Below are positions 1-11,223 of a stretch of DNA of 64,000 bases, one piece after another. The notes beneath the pieces are model-generated. The model saw only the letters and a program-made list of their open reading frames with translations. It had not been told where the DNA came from and did not search any database. Each line of letters opens with the position of its first letter. Position 1 is the first letter of the stretch. Source of the stretch: Stomoxys calcitrans (Eukaryota > Arthropoda > Insecta > Diptera > Muscidae); assembly GCF_963082655.1 (NCBI RefSeq), contig NC_081552.1, positions 6,945,948 through 7,009,947 on the forward strand, written 5' to 3'. The position numbers and the translations under genes were made by a program.

Positions 1-76
1 TACAATTTTGCACGTACGTTATGACTCCAACAATTGTGTTTAGTACGGTCCAAGTCGGTCTATAACCTGATATTTG
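1..76 (+). repeat. DINE-like repeat-unit fragment
   Basis: Part of one internal repeat unit of a DINE-like element. It reads through the phrases seen in complete copies, such as 'ttttgcac', 'caacaattgtg', 'ggtctataacctgatat'. It is cut by the window edge on the left and by a Helitron-type 5' end on the right. It has no coding content. Confidence 0.6.
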
Positions 77-792
77 TCTTATATATAAAATTCAATTTGT
101 GTTTGTTTGTTTGTCGGTTTGTTCCGTACAGACTCAAAAACGGCTGAACCGATTACCTTGAAATTTTCCCATATTGTGGTTGGTCTGGAAGAAAACATAG
201 GCTATATAACTTTTTGATATCGGGAGGGGACGGACCCTCCCCCTTACCACAAAAGTACTACCCAAGAATAAAAGAGGACCGATCGGAACAATATGAGATT
301 CAAATGAAAGGTATTCAAGAGTAGAGTACGAATTTCATAATAAAAGTTGGGTCCAAGTACCTGGAGGGCCGCCCCAGACGCAAAACCCCTTGAAATAGGT
401 TTATTTGACGCTCATGACAATATGGGACTCAAATGAAAGGTATTCGAGAGTAGATTACAAATGTGGTCAAGAAGTAGAAATAGGCTTTATAATTTTTTGA
501 TAACGGAAGAGGGCGGACCCTCCACCGTTACACTAAAAACACCACCCAAAATCAAAAGTGGACCGACAATGACAATATGGGCATCAAGTGAAAAGTATGT
601 GGGAGTAGATAACGAATCTGGCATACAAATTCATGTCGAAGTATAGGGGATCACCCCACCCCCACAAAAACCCGCAAAATGGGACCATTAGCCAATCACG
701 GATATATGGGACTCGGTTTGTTTGTTCCGCATAGACTGAAAAACGCCAGAACCGATTTTCGCATATTGTGTAGGTTGGTCTGGAAGGAAACA
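77..792 (+). mobile_element. Helitron-type element, 5' part, truncated
   Basis: It begins TCTTATATATAAAA, followed by a GTTT-rich stretch and 'cggctgaaccgatt', the same 5' tip found near 793, 23844, 27571 (reverse strand) and 33042. The interior carries imperfect repeats around 'atatgggactcaaatgaaaggtatt' words with 'ggacggaccctccccc'. No Rep/helicase coding sequence is present, so it would be non-autonomous. The 3' CTAG end is missing because a second 5' tip starts at 793. The Helitron assignment rests on the TC start here and the CTAGT ends elsewhere. Confidence 0.55.
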
Positions 793-3413
793 TCTTATAT
801 ATAACAAGTAAAAGCGTGCTAAGTTCGGCCGGCCGAATCTTATATACCCTCCACCATGGATCGCAGTTCTTTTCCCGGCATCTCTTCTTAGGCAAAAAAG
901 GATATAAGAAACGATTTGCTCTGCTATTAGAGCGATATCAAGATATGGTCCGGTTTGGACCACAATTAAATTATATGTTGTAGACCTGTGTAAAATGTCA
1001 GCCAATTCGAATAAGAATTGAGCCCTTTGGAGGCTCAAGAAGTAAAATAGAGAGATCGATTTATATGGGAGCTGTATCGGGCTATAGACCGATCCAGACC
1101 ATAATAAACACGTATGTTTATGTTCATGAGAGAATCCGTCATACAAAATTTCAGGCAAATCGGATAATAATTGCGACCTCAACAGGGTCAAGAAGTCAAG
1201 ATCCCAGATCGGTTTATATGACAACTATATCAGATTATGAACCGATTTGAACCTTATTTAACACAGTAGTTGAAAGAAAGAATAAAATACGTCATGCAAA
1301 ATTTCAGCCAAATCGGATAAGAATTGCGCCCTCTAGAGGCTCAAGAAGTCAAGATCCAAGATCGATTTATATGACAGCTATATCAGGATATCGACCGATT
1401 TGAACCATACTTGGCAAAGTTGTTGGATATCATAACAAAACATGTCGTGCAAATTTTCCTTCAAATCGGATAAGAATTGCGCACTCTAGAGGCTCAAGAA
1501 GTCAAGATCCAAGATCGGTTTATATGGCAGCTATATCAAAACATGGACCGATATGGCCGATTTACAATACCAACCGACCTACACTAATAAGAAGTATTTG
1601 TGCAAAATTTACAAACAGAATGACGAAAAAAGTATACCCTCCATCCTATGGTGGAGGGTATAAAAATTATTTTGTGTTTGTTTGTTTGTTTGTTTGTATC
1701 TTCGTGTGTTCCTTATAGACTCAGAAACGACTCCCCCTTACCCTAATTATCAGAAACACCAGCCCTCGGAGATGGGTCGCGAGATTTAAGCGAAATTTTG
1801 TGTGCTCTCATACAGTAAACTAAAAAATAAATTTGGCATCCAAATTTCAGATGGGGTACCAAGGGGGACCGCCCCACCCTAAAACCAACCAAACATATAC
1901 TTAGACCAATCACGACAATATGGGACTCAAATGAAATGTAATTAAGATTACAAAACTTATGGATCAAGAGTTAGGGGGACCACCCCAACCCCCAAAATAC
2001 CCGGACATATTTACCGACCATGGCAATATGGGACTCAAATGAAAGGTATTTGCGGGTAGAATACGAATCAAACAGGACTTATTGTCTGACCAAAGGAATA
2101 TGAGGCTTCAAAAAAAGGTATTTTAGTGTAGAATTCGAATCTGATATCCAAATATGGGTCCAAGTGTTTAGATGGCCGCCTCGCTCCAAAAACATCCCCC
2201 CAAAGGAAACATATTTACGACCATAGCAATATGGGGCTCGAATGAAAGGTCATTGGGAGTAAAGCACGAATCTGATATCAATATTCGGGAAAAGTGTCTA
2301 CAGGGCCACACCACCCCCACAACACTACCCAAATAGGAAGTTTTTGCTGACTATTGCAATATGAGGCTCAAGTAAGAGGGTTTTTAGAGTAGAACACGAA
2401 TTCGATATATATTTTCAAGGCCAACTCAATGAGTGGCCGCCCATTCCCCAAAACACCCCTCAAACCGGTCAAGTTTGCCGACTATGGAAATATGGGGCTC
2501 AAATTAAAAGTATTTGGGAGTAGACCACGTATCTGATATCAACATTAGGGACCAAGTGTCTAGGGGACGTTCCACCACCATAACAACCCCCAATAGGACG
2601 TATTTGCTCACCAAGATAATTTGGGTATTAAAGAGTGTGGAACTACATTTTTTTAAATTTTAGGGCCAATACCCCAAATCGGACATATTTGCTGACTTTT
2701 GCAATAAGGAGTTTAAATGAGATTAGAAAACGAATTTGATATCCAATTTAAAGGCCAATGGCAATATGGGGTTCAAATAAATGATATATAGATCTATGAG
2801 AACAGAGCACGTTGCTGATTTATTTTCCGGGCTGTGTTTGGGGGACCACCCCAATCGCCAAAACATCCCTAAATCGGGCATATTTACCCACCATGTCAAT
2901 GTGGAGCATAAATGAAAGGTATTGGGGGGTAGAGCAAGAATTGATACCCACTTTCGGGACAAATTTTCTGGACGAAAATACCATACAAACAGCAATTTTT
3001 TATTGACAGATTTTTTACTGGCTCAAATAAAGGTATGGGGCTCAAATAAATGCCCTAAATACAAGAAGAGCACGATGCTGATATTTTTTCAGGGCCAAGT
3101 GTCTGGGGGACCACCTCACCCCCGAAACACCCCTAAATCAGATATCATGAGAATATCGGGCTGAAAAAAGTATTTTAAGAATGGAGTACATCTTTCATCC
3201 AAACAAAAATTCGTAGATCAATAAAGATCATATGGGATTCGCTTGACTAACAGTTTATTGTATATTGTTAAACTGTTCGTCAAGCGATTTACTATTTTCG
3301 TAGCATGGTATTTCACTAAAAGATCTTTAATTGTCGACAATAAATATTCCAAAGGAACTTTTGTTCCATATAAATTAAAAGTAGGCGCAGCGGAGCGGGC
3401 CCGGGTCAGCTAG
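793..3413 (+). mobile_element. Non-autonomous Helitron-type element with nested DINE-like insertion
   Basis: The 5' tip TCTTATATATA is at 793-803 and is preceded by A. The element resumes after the inserted DINE-like element at about 1667 (GTTT-rich stretch, 'cttatagactcagaaacg'). The body is a tandem array with a period of about 130 bp; 'caatatggggctc'-type words recur near 2221, 2352, 2482 and 2610. The 3' end has a GC-rich segment (ggcgcagcggagcgggcc) and stops at CTAG (3410-3413) followed by T. An A/T target and a TC...CTAG structure with a 3' GC-rich segment are established Helitron hallmarks. It has no coding capacity; short frames inside are repeat by-products. Confidence 0.6.
803..1666 (-). 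mobile_element. DINE-like (Helentron-type) element, nested in Helitron
   Basis: On the plus strand it opens 'aacaagtaaaagcgtgctaag' and a GGCC hairpin. Internal repeats of about 152 bp follow ('aaatcggataagaattgcgcc', 'ggctcaagaagtcaagatcc', 'cggtttatatgg'). It closes with 'ggtggagggtataaaaa'. Subterminal inverted repeats TATACCCTCCACCAT / ATGGTGGAGGGTATA are present near the two ends, as in DINE-1/Helentron elements. The (GTCC)n block present in full copies is missing here. It lies inside the 5' tip of the Helitron at 793. Confidence 0.7.
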
Positions 3414-4373
3414 TAGGCTATTTTTCGGAATCGGAAGGGGAACGGACCCTCCCCCTTATGACAAAAACACAACCAAAATCAAAAATGAACCGATCGGGAC
3501 AATATAGGTATCAAATGAAAGGTATTGGAGAGTAGAATACGAAAATGGCATTAAAATTTGAGTTTAAGTACCCATCGGGCCGCCCCAACCCCAAAACTCC
3601 GCCAAACAGACATATTGGACGTTCATTTCAATATGGGGCTCAAAGAAAAGGTATTCGGGAGTAGATTTCGAATCTGACATACAAAATCAGATCGAAGTAT
3701 AGGAGGTCACGCCACCCCTCAAAAACGCCATTGGACCCATATTGACTATATGATACTTGGCTGAACCGATTGTCTTGAAATTTTCAGAAATTGTGTACGT
3801 TAGTCTGTAAGGAAACATAAGATATATTATTTGACCCATTTTGACAATATAGGACTCAAATGAAAGGTATTTGAGAGTAGAAAACGAATTTGATATCCAA
3901 TTTTGGAGCCGTAAAGCACCCCCTAAACTGAACTTCATTTCCGTTGGGAATAAAGAACGAATTTGATATCTATTTTCAGCCCCAAATCAGAACATTACCC
4001 TAAGAAGGAATATTACCACCAGGAACCAAGAAGGGGCAAATTCTCACACATCAATGAGTGCTTTCCGATTCAAGTTTAAACTCAATGATAAGGGACCTTT
4101 TTTTTATAGCCGAGTCTGAACGGCGTCCCACAGTGCGACACCTCTTTGGGGAAAATTTTGTAAATGGCCATGCATGGCATTATACCTCACAAATGTCGCC
4201 AACACTAAGAGGGGATAAACACCGCTTTGTCCGATGTTCTCGCCAGGATTCGAATGCGTTCAGCGTCATAGGCTACAATGGCACGAATTTGACATTCGGG
4301 GCGAAGTGTCCCAACCCTAAAAAGATATTAGGCAGTTAAAGAAGGCACAGCGGAGCGGGCGTGGTTCGGTTAG
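3414..4373 (+). mobile_element. Helitron-type element, 5'-truncated, carrying SINE-like remnant
   Basis: It opens in the middle of a Helitron body ('ggaatcggaaggggaacggaccc') and runs through three degenerate units of the ~130-bp repeat. It then holds a SINE-like segment and closes with a variant 3' end: a cagcggagcgggc segment followed by GTTAGT instead of GTCAGCTAGT. The changed terminus may be decay or a related subfamily. The short reading frame across 4058-4339 is the SINE-like segment read in reverse and is not a gene. Confidence 0.5.
4015..4290 (-). repeat. SINE-like remnant
   Basis: Read on the minus strand, a GAATCC-containing segment near 4247-4257 resembles a Pol III B box (GGTTCGAATCC-like, degenerate). 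It is followed by a conserved body with 'ccccaaagaggtgtcgcac' and 'cggctataaaaa', then a tail with 'ttgagtttaaacttgaatcgg'. A second copy of the 'ccccaaagaggtgtcacac' word occurs near 44380 on the other strand, so this is a dispersed repeat. No convincing A box or terminal poly-A was seen. The class assignment is inference. Confidence 0.4.
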
Positions 4374-4377
4374 TCTA

Positions 4378-4692
4378 CCATATTAACCGATCTCCAGATT
4401 TGACTCCTTGAGCCCCTGGAAGCCGCAATTTTCATCCGATTTGGCTGAAATTTTGCACATAGTGTTCTGTTATGATTCCCAACAGCTTTGGACTTCTTGA
4501 ACCCTTACAAGTCGCGATTTTTGTCCGATTTGGCTGAAATTTTTCATATAGTGTTCTGTTATGACTCTCAACAACTGTGTCAAGTACGGTCCAAATCGGT
4601 CTATAAACAGATATAGCTCCCATATTTTAGCAGAATCCATAGTGGTGGGTTCCCAAGATTCGGCCCGGCTGAACCTAGCACGCATTTACTTG
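4378..4692 (+). mobile_element. DINE-like element, 3' portion
   Basis: Two internal units ('ccgatttggctgaaattt', 'gttctgttatgact', 'aagtacggtccaaatcgg') lead into the terminal part: 'atggtgggttcccaagattcggcccggctgaac', then 'agcacgcatttacttgttc'. The 5' TATACCC/(GTCC)n end is lost where it abuts the Helitron end at 4373. It belongs to the 'gtgggttcccaagattcgg' subfamily that recurs at 20067 and 46163. Confidence 0.65.
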
Positions 4693-7295
4693 TTCTTGTA
4701 AAGATAAACTAAGCAAAAAATTACGTTTTCACTTGGAAAAAGGCAGAATTTGTTCGAAAAAAGAAAATTTCAAGGAGAAATCTAATAAAAAATTCTATAA
4801 AATATCTTTTTTAACAATTTTTTTTTTAAGATTCTATTTCAATAAAATTTTCGCCAAGATAACAAATTAATCAATGATTTTGACATTCACTGAAACAAAA
4901 TCTCTGATACTCCGACGGGTCTTATCTAGGGTTTCGAAATATTTTTATCAAATGCATTTCAAAACCCCAATACTTTTCAACTAATTACACACAATTTTTT
5001 TTACTTGCGTGAAGGCTTTCAATGTAAATTGTCAGAGTTTTTTAACAACACTCTACTCCTATATTTTGAATCACCAGGATAAGGGTTGAACCCAACCCAA
5101 AACACTCCGCTTAACATATGTAAGCGTGCGTGATGACGCTGAAACACCAAAAAAAAAAAAACGCAACATCACTTATGTCAAATTTTGGTCTGCTCTGCTT
5201 TGTAGTGGCGTACAAAATTGTTTTTTATGACTTTTCTCACAGTAAGACAGACGACGATAAAGTCGAGAGTTTATTTTGTTGGAAATAAAAATCCTCGATT
5301 GTTCACAGTAACCCTTTACCGGCCAAGTAGTAAAAGCGATACAGGGATAAATAAGCGTGTGTGGATTCGAAGAATGGTTTTTGCCAAATCGGCTATAAAT
5401 TACAATTGTAAAATCATCCTCGAAGTTTGTATTTAATTTTTAAGTGTTTTTTGGCTTTACTGGGTTGGGTGGGATTTTCATTGTTTTTGGGAAATGTTCC
5501 CTTTTTCGTTTGTATTGTGAGAATTAAATAAAATAAATAAAAAAAAAAAAACGAAAGGGTAAGTGGTGGCAGCAAGGAAGGAAGGATTCGTTACGGATTG
5601 TTTGAACAACATTTCAATTGATTAATTTTTATTTTGATTGTTCGATATGTAAACTTTTTTGTGAATGGCAAGAAATCAATATTTTTAGCACGCACGTCTT
5701 TTTATATTCAAGAGAAAATGTTGTTGAAATTTTATTGTTATTAAAGGCAATTTGTTGGGTGATTTACAACAATATTGCGATTGCAATTGAGAAAAGGGGC
5801 ACGCACACACAAAATCTAAGAAAAGTTTGTGCAATGGCTAAAGAAAAAAAGAAAACGTGAGAACATCTTTAAGGACATAGTGGTATAGATTTTCCCAATA
5901 TCCTTTTGGCACTATGGCTAATCAGGAATTTAATTATGTCTAAGGGAGTAGAATTTAGTAATTTTGGGATATTCTTGCCTTAAATCTGCTCAAGAATTTG
6001 TTTATTGGTTAATCATGCAAAGCCTCACATGTGTAATGGATTTGGCCCATGTCTATGGCCTACTTAAGTTAATAGGGTTGGCAGGGCTGTTCCGTTTACA
6101 AATGACTGCCTGCCCTGGATACAACCCAGGGAAAACAAAGAAATGCCATCCAAGTTCCTGGCTAAACAAAACACCGTTGAATAGCACAGCCATGCCACTT
6201 TGATATTTGATTTCGTTCAATTCTAATAGTTGGCTCTATTGTAGGCACTTCAAGCGTTCATATACGTCCGTCCGCATCATCAGCCCATCCATTCCTTGCT
6301 TCGGTGGTTTACAAGCATATTGCGTTTCACTTTTACTCTTTTGCCATATGGAATTTCACAAAATTGTTATTGTTGTGGAAATTGTTTTCTTCATATGTGT
6401 GTATGTGTATGTCCATGCTTGATTTTCTGGACTCCCTAAAAGGGCGTTCCTGTCGTATTGCTTTGTAAAATAGTTTCTGTTATTGTTGCCCTTTGTATAT
6501 CTGTGTCACTAGTATCTCTGTTTTATTTGCAAACACGGAAGTTGATAATTATACCACTTACACCAGACAGCAAACCACAGAGGACTTCGTGTCCGACCAT
6601 ACCCATTCTTGCTCTTTCTTTGATGCATGGTACGCATAAAATCAATAAAGAGATGGACTTGGAAACATTGTTTACAACCGTTTTTGGGTTAAGAAGTGAA
6701 CATCTGGAAAATGCGTGATTGCTAATGCCAATAATATGTGGTTTTATCAGCAAGAGGCTGAGGGAGGAGGTGTTCTAAGGAGATAAATTAGTGTCTTATA
6801 AGGTATAAGAATGGCATTAGGTTAATACCCTAGTGGATTTTTCTTTTTTTTAATGGACTGTCTTTAATTCTGACTGAGAAAAATCTTCTCACATTTGTAT
6901 GCCGAATTTTAAACTTTAAAAACAAAATTAACTGTTTTTATTTCAAAAGGCAAATTAAAGTCGATTCCAATCAATTTCGATACCTCTGAGCGTGATATTC
7001 GACGAAGGCATGAAGGAATTCATCTTTGACAATATGGCTTAAAGGTACATTTGCCAGGTCTACCAGTGTGGATGAGAACAGTTGTTTCTCTTGACCCCAA
7101 TACGGATAAAGCAAGTGCTCCATCGTTACATCATCATCAATACATAGGCTATATATCAATCATTATGCGGGATTTCCAAGCGAGATCTTGAGTTGAGTGA
7201 GTGAAAGATTGCCCATAGGATTTCAAATGCTACAGTTGTTATGGCAATGACCTCTGCCGATCGTACACTGTCACTCACTTGAATATCACATTAAT
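4693..7295. other. Mostly unique AT-rich sequence, no supported gene
   Basis: About 2.6 kb without the DINE or Helitron signatures. Reading frames here are short and have no recognisable domain, and several start at non-ATG codons. Poly-A and AT-rich runs occur near 5150 and 5540. It could be intron or intergenic DNA of a nearby gene. The one segment that looks coding-like is listed separately at 6968-7275. Confidence 0.5.
6968..7275 (-). pseudogene. Possible degraded coding segment, unidentified
   Basis: On the minus strand, about 7275-7160 gives a stretch without stops that contains EVIAITTVAFEILWAIFHS. After a one-base frame change near the TGA at about 7155, the next frame continues to a TGA at about 6971 through YPYWGQEKQLFSS and VKDEFLHAFVEYH. 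Amino-acid composition looks protein-like rather than AT-driven, and there is no ATG start. I do not recognise the family. It may be a decayed gene piece, a spliced exon or chance. A DINE-like element begins directly beside it at about 7296. Confidence 0.25.
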
Positions 7296-8440
7296 TTACC
7301 CACGACCATAGGATAAGGGGGATATATTCATTTAGTCATTGTGTTTGCAACACATCGAAATATCAATTCCCAACCCTACAAAGTATATATATTTCGGATT
7401 GTCGAAAAATTCTAAGACGATTTAACGATGTCTGTGTGTCTGTCCGTTTATCCGTCAGTCCGTCCGTCTGTTGTAATTACTCTACAGCCATCATGAGATA
7501 TTGAGCAGAAATTTGGCACAGATACGTATTTTTGATGCACGCTGGTTAAGTTCTTGAACCAGCCAAATCGGGTCATATTTGGATATAGCTGCTATATAGA
7601 CCGATCTGCCGATAAAGGGTCTAAAGCCCATAGAAGCCGATTTCGCTTCGAAATTTGGAACAGTAAGTTGTTTTTAGCCTCCTAACATCCTACCTGAAGA
7701 TAGTTCAGATCGAACTATATTTAGAAATAGCTGCCATATAGACCGATATGCCGATTAAGGGTCTGAAAGTTATAAAAGCTACATTTATTACCCGATTTCG
7801 TTGAAATTTGAAATAGTGAGTTGTTTTAAGCCTCCCGACATCCGACCCAAATATGAGTCAGATCAGACTATATAGATGTAGCTGTCATATAGACCGATCT
7901 GCCAATTTAGGGTTTTAATCCCATAAAAAGCAGATCCCAAATGTTTGATTTGATTTGAGTTCTCGGGACCTAAATAAAATATAATCAAGACCAGCCCCTA
8001 TTAAGATATAACTACGGATATTGTAGTGGAGTTATAATAAAATGGGATGGTTATTATATCCTTGTTTAATTTGGTGTAGCTCGGTCCAGATTTGGTTATA
8101 GGTGCCATATAGAACGATCTCTCGATTTAAAGTCTTCGCTCTATAAAAAGCTTACTTATTATCCGACTTCGTTGACATTTGACGCAGTGACTTATGCTAG
8201 TCTTTTAAACATCCGTCTTCTATATAGTTTAGATCGGTTTATATTTCGATATAACTGCCAAAAAGATCAATATTCTGTACTAAAAAATGGAACAGTGACT
8301 TATATTTATTAGACCACTCAATGTCCATGCCTAATTTGAATGCATAAGTTATCCAATATTCACCGGATTGTGATGAAATGGTTGTTTACATATATACCCG
8401 AGGTAGTACCCAAGGTGGTACCCGGCCGAGCTTTATGCCT
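7296..8440 (+). mobile_element. DINE-like element, 'gcctcccgacatcc' subfamily
   Basis: It opens 'acccacgaccataggataaggggg' with 'tttagtcattgtgtttgcaa', then 'aagtatatatatttcgg' and a GTCC/GTCT-rich block (7435-7470). The body has about 150-bp units ('atatagctgccatatagacc', 'aaatttgaaatagtgagttg', about 156 bp apart near 7650 and 7806). It ends 'ggtacccggccgagctttatgcc'. Layout matches DINE-1: TATA-containing 5' block, (GTCC)n core, repeats, hairpin-like GGCC and 3' tail. Confidence 0.65.
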
Positions 8441-9368
8441 TTTTATACCTACCATCGAAGGATGGGGGTAAATTCGTTTTATCATTCCGTTAGCAACACA
8501 TCGAAATATCCGTTTCCGACCCTATAAAGTATATATATTCTTGTTCAGCTTAAAAATCTAAGATGATCTAACTATGTCCGTCCGTCTGTCTGTTGAAATC
8601 ACACTACAGTTTAAAAATAGAGATATTGAGCTGAAATTTCGTACAGAATTTTTTTTTTGGCCATAAGCAGGTTAAGTTCGAAGATGGGCTATATGGGACT
8701 ATATATTCATATAGCCCCCATATAGACCGATCCGCCGGTTTAGGGTCTCAGGCCCATAAAACGCGCATTAATTGTCCAATGTCGCCGAAATTTGGGACAG
8801 TGAGTTGTGTTAGGCTCTTCGACATCCTTCGTCAATTTGGCTCAGATCGGTCCAGATTTGAATATAGCTGCCATATAGACCGATCTTTAGATTAAGGGTT
8901 TTGGATCCATAAAAGGCGCATTTATAGTTCGATTTCGACGAAATTTGGGACAGTGAGTTGTGTTAGGCTCTTCGACATTTTTTTGTAACTTGGCCCAAAA
9001 CGGTCTTGATTTGGTTATAGCTGCCATATAGACCGATATCTCGATTTAAAATCTTGGCCACATAAAAGGCGCATTTATAATCCGATTTCACTGACACAAT
9101 GACTTATGTTAGGCTTTTCGACATCCATGTTTATTTTTAGATATAGCTACTAAAAAGATCAATATTTTGTTATACACAATTGAACAATGGCTTGTACTTA
9201 TTAAAATTTTGTCCAAATCGGAACATATTTCGATATAGCTGCTATGGCTTAAGGTATGCATTTTTCACCGTATTTTAACGAAAGGTGGTTTACATATATA
9301 CCCGATGTGGTGGGTATCCAAAGATCGGCCCGGCGGAACTTAACGCCTTTTTATTTGTTACTTGTTTT
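8441..9368 (+). mobile_element. DINE-like element, same subfamily, head-to-tail neighbour
   Basis: It begins 'ttttatacctaccatcgaagg' immediately after the preceding copy. It has 'aagtatatatattcttg', a GTCCGTCC block near 8578, and internal units repeated about 152 bp apart ('aatttgggacagtgagttgtg' near 8790 and 8942). It ends 'cggcccggcggaacttaacgcc' and 'ttacttgtttt'. The direct abutment with the preceding copy suggests tandem or targeted insertion. Confidence 0.65.
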
Positions 9369-9612
9369 GTTTTAAATTAAAGTAGAAAGTGGTAGTTAAG
9401 TTCACCGTTATATTTTAGAACTTGTCTAACTTCAAAATAAAATATTTAAAATCTGTTCCCTTTTATATTTAATGAGGAAAATACAACAAAAACAAAACAA
9501 AGTCATAATTTCTTGTAAAATATTTGGGTACTTTGAGTAGACCATCCTTCGATTTTATCAGTTTATGATTAAAATTATTGATGAACGTTCATGCAATAAG
9601 GGTTTCGGCAAA
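9369..9612. other. Spacer, nothing recognised
   Basis: AT-rich sequence between DINE-like pieces, with no reading frame or repeat signature that I can support. Confidence 0.4.
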
Positions 9613-9770
9613 ACAAGTAAAAAGGCATTAAGTTCGGCCCGTTCGAACTTTTGCGCATTTTATGGACTCAAGACCTTAAATCGAGAGATCGATCTATATG
9701 GCAGCTATACTCAATCGATCAAGTCCTTCGATCAACGTCATTATACCAAAATTTTAGTGTCTCTGTGAGT
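9613..9770 (-). repeat. DINE-like 3' end fragment
   Basis: 'acaagtaaaaaggcattaagttcggccc' is the complement of the DINE 3' tail, followed by part of one repeat unit ('gatcgatctatatggcagct'). It is broken off within 160 bp. The two overlapping short reading frames here are by-products. Confidence 0.55.
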
Positions 9771-10259
9771 CCCGTCTTAACCTGTGAAAAATGGGTTTTC
9801 ATCAAAAGCCTCAACATGTCCTCCGTTGTCTCTACTCTCACTCTCATGTCGTTTACTAACGCCCAGCCCAACGTTGGTATTGGATCATAGCCATGGAATA
9901 AGACGAGATTTCATCATATACAATACATGCGTTTAGGTACTAAAAGGAAACAAAAAGTTAAATTATTTTTTTTTTTACCCAGCACGAACGGGTCGGTCTG
10001 GAATTATAATTTTGGTCTCAAATTAAACAGCGTTTCGAAGAAATAAGATATGGTGGCAAAAACTTTCAAAAATGGTTCCGGAAGTGGGAGAAATAGTACG
10101 TTTAGTACTGCAATTTGTACTATTTGTATTTGTAAATTGAGCTCCGAATTTTGGAACTTAGATACACCATGGCTAACTTAATTGGATAAATAGAAGACTT
10201 TTTGGAAATTTTTACATTTAGGTACTAAAAAAGTATCAAAAATTTACGAAATGGGTGAA
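9771..10259. other. Unassigned sequence between repeats
   Basis: No gene is seen. A tract of T near 9966 and scattered 'tagtact' words resemble the start of the GGTACC-type array that follows. Confidence 0.35.
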
Positions 10260-10870
10260 CTTTGTACAGGGCGGATGGATAGAGCTAAAATTAAGAAATT
10301 TGTATTAAAAGATATCTACCGAAAAGGAAAAATTACAAAAATAGTACTGGTAGGGAGATAACTTACGTAAATTACAGCAATTGGTACCATTTTGTACTTT
10401 TTTTATACATGTAGCCAGAGATCTGCAATTTGGCATGTAGGTACAATTAAGAAATATATGATGGGTGACTATATGATCTATTCACAATTCGAACATTTTG
10501 GTACCAAAATTGGTACCATTCGGTACTTTCTTTACAAATGGAGCTAGAGGTCTGAAATTTGGCATGTCGGTACAACTAGGAAATATATGATTGGTGACCA
10601 CATGATCTATTCGCAACATTTTGGTACCAAAATTGGTACCGTTTGGTATTTACTTTATAGATGGAGCTACAGGTCTGCAATTTGTAGATACAACAAGGAA
10701 AATATGGTGGGCGACAAAATAATCTGTTTAAAATTCGAACATTTTGGTTCCATTTGGTGCTTTCTTCATAGATGTAGCTATAGCTATAGGGCTGCTAAAT
10801 GTTTTGTTTTAATTCGTGCGTTTGGGAACTAAAACACACAAAATGGTACTTTCATTACAGGGTGATCTTA
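10260..10870 (+). repeat. GGTACC-type tandem array, ~129-bp period
   Basis: Units contain the self-complementary word ttttggtaccaaaa and phrases 'tggcatgt(a/c)ggtacaa', 'atatatgat(g/t)ggtgac' and 'tgatctattc(a/g)caa'. The word 'tggcatg' recurs at 10431 and 10560, a period of 129 bp. The same array occurs in the reverse orientation inside the element at 15101-16217, where it is attached to DINE-like ends. This copy is therefore probably the interior of a broken DINE-like element. Non-coding. Confidence 0.6.
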
Positions 10871-11223
10871 AGCTCTCAAAATTAGGATACGGCTAAACCT
10901 TAACGAAGCGGACCGCCTGGATGCTAATTGTAAATAAATACACTTTTGAAAATAAAAATAATAATGTTTGTTTGTTTATTTGTTTCTTCGTCTAAGTCTA
11001 CAAATTTTAAAATCCATGCTTTGAAAACTTAATAGAGTAACTGCAGAGTCTAGCTCCATAAAAATTCAATGTTGTTCGTTTTAGCACATAAATATACGAA
11101 CATCAGAAATATTTTCTAGTCAATCAATACACACTGACAAAGTGTAACTGTATCCCGAATTTTAGAGGACCAGCTCAATACATAAAGAAAATGCCATTTT
11201 GACGTTTTAATACCTAAATGAAA
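10871..11223. other. Unique spacer
   Basis: Includes a short GTTT-rich stretch near 10966-10985. No supported gene or element ends were seen. Confidence 0.4.
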
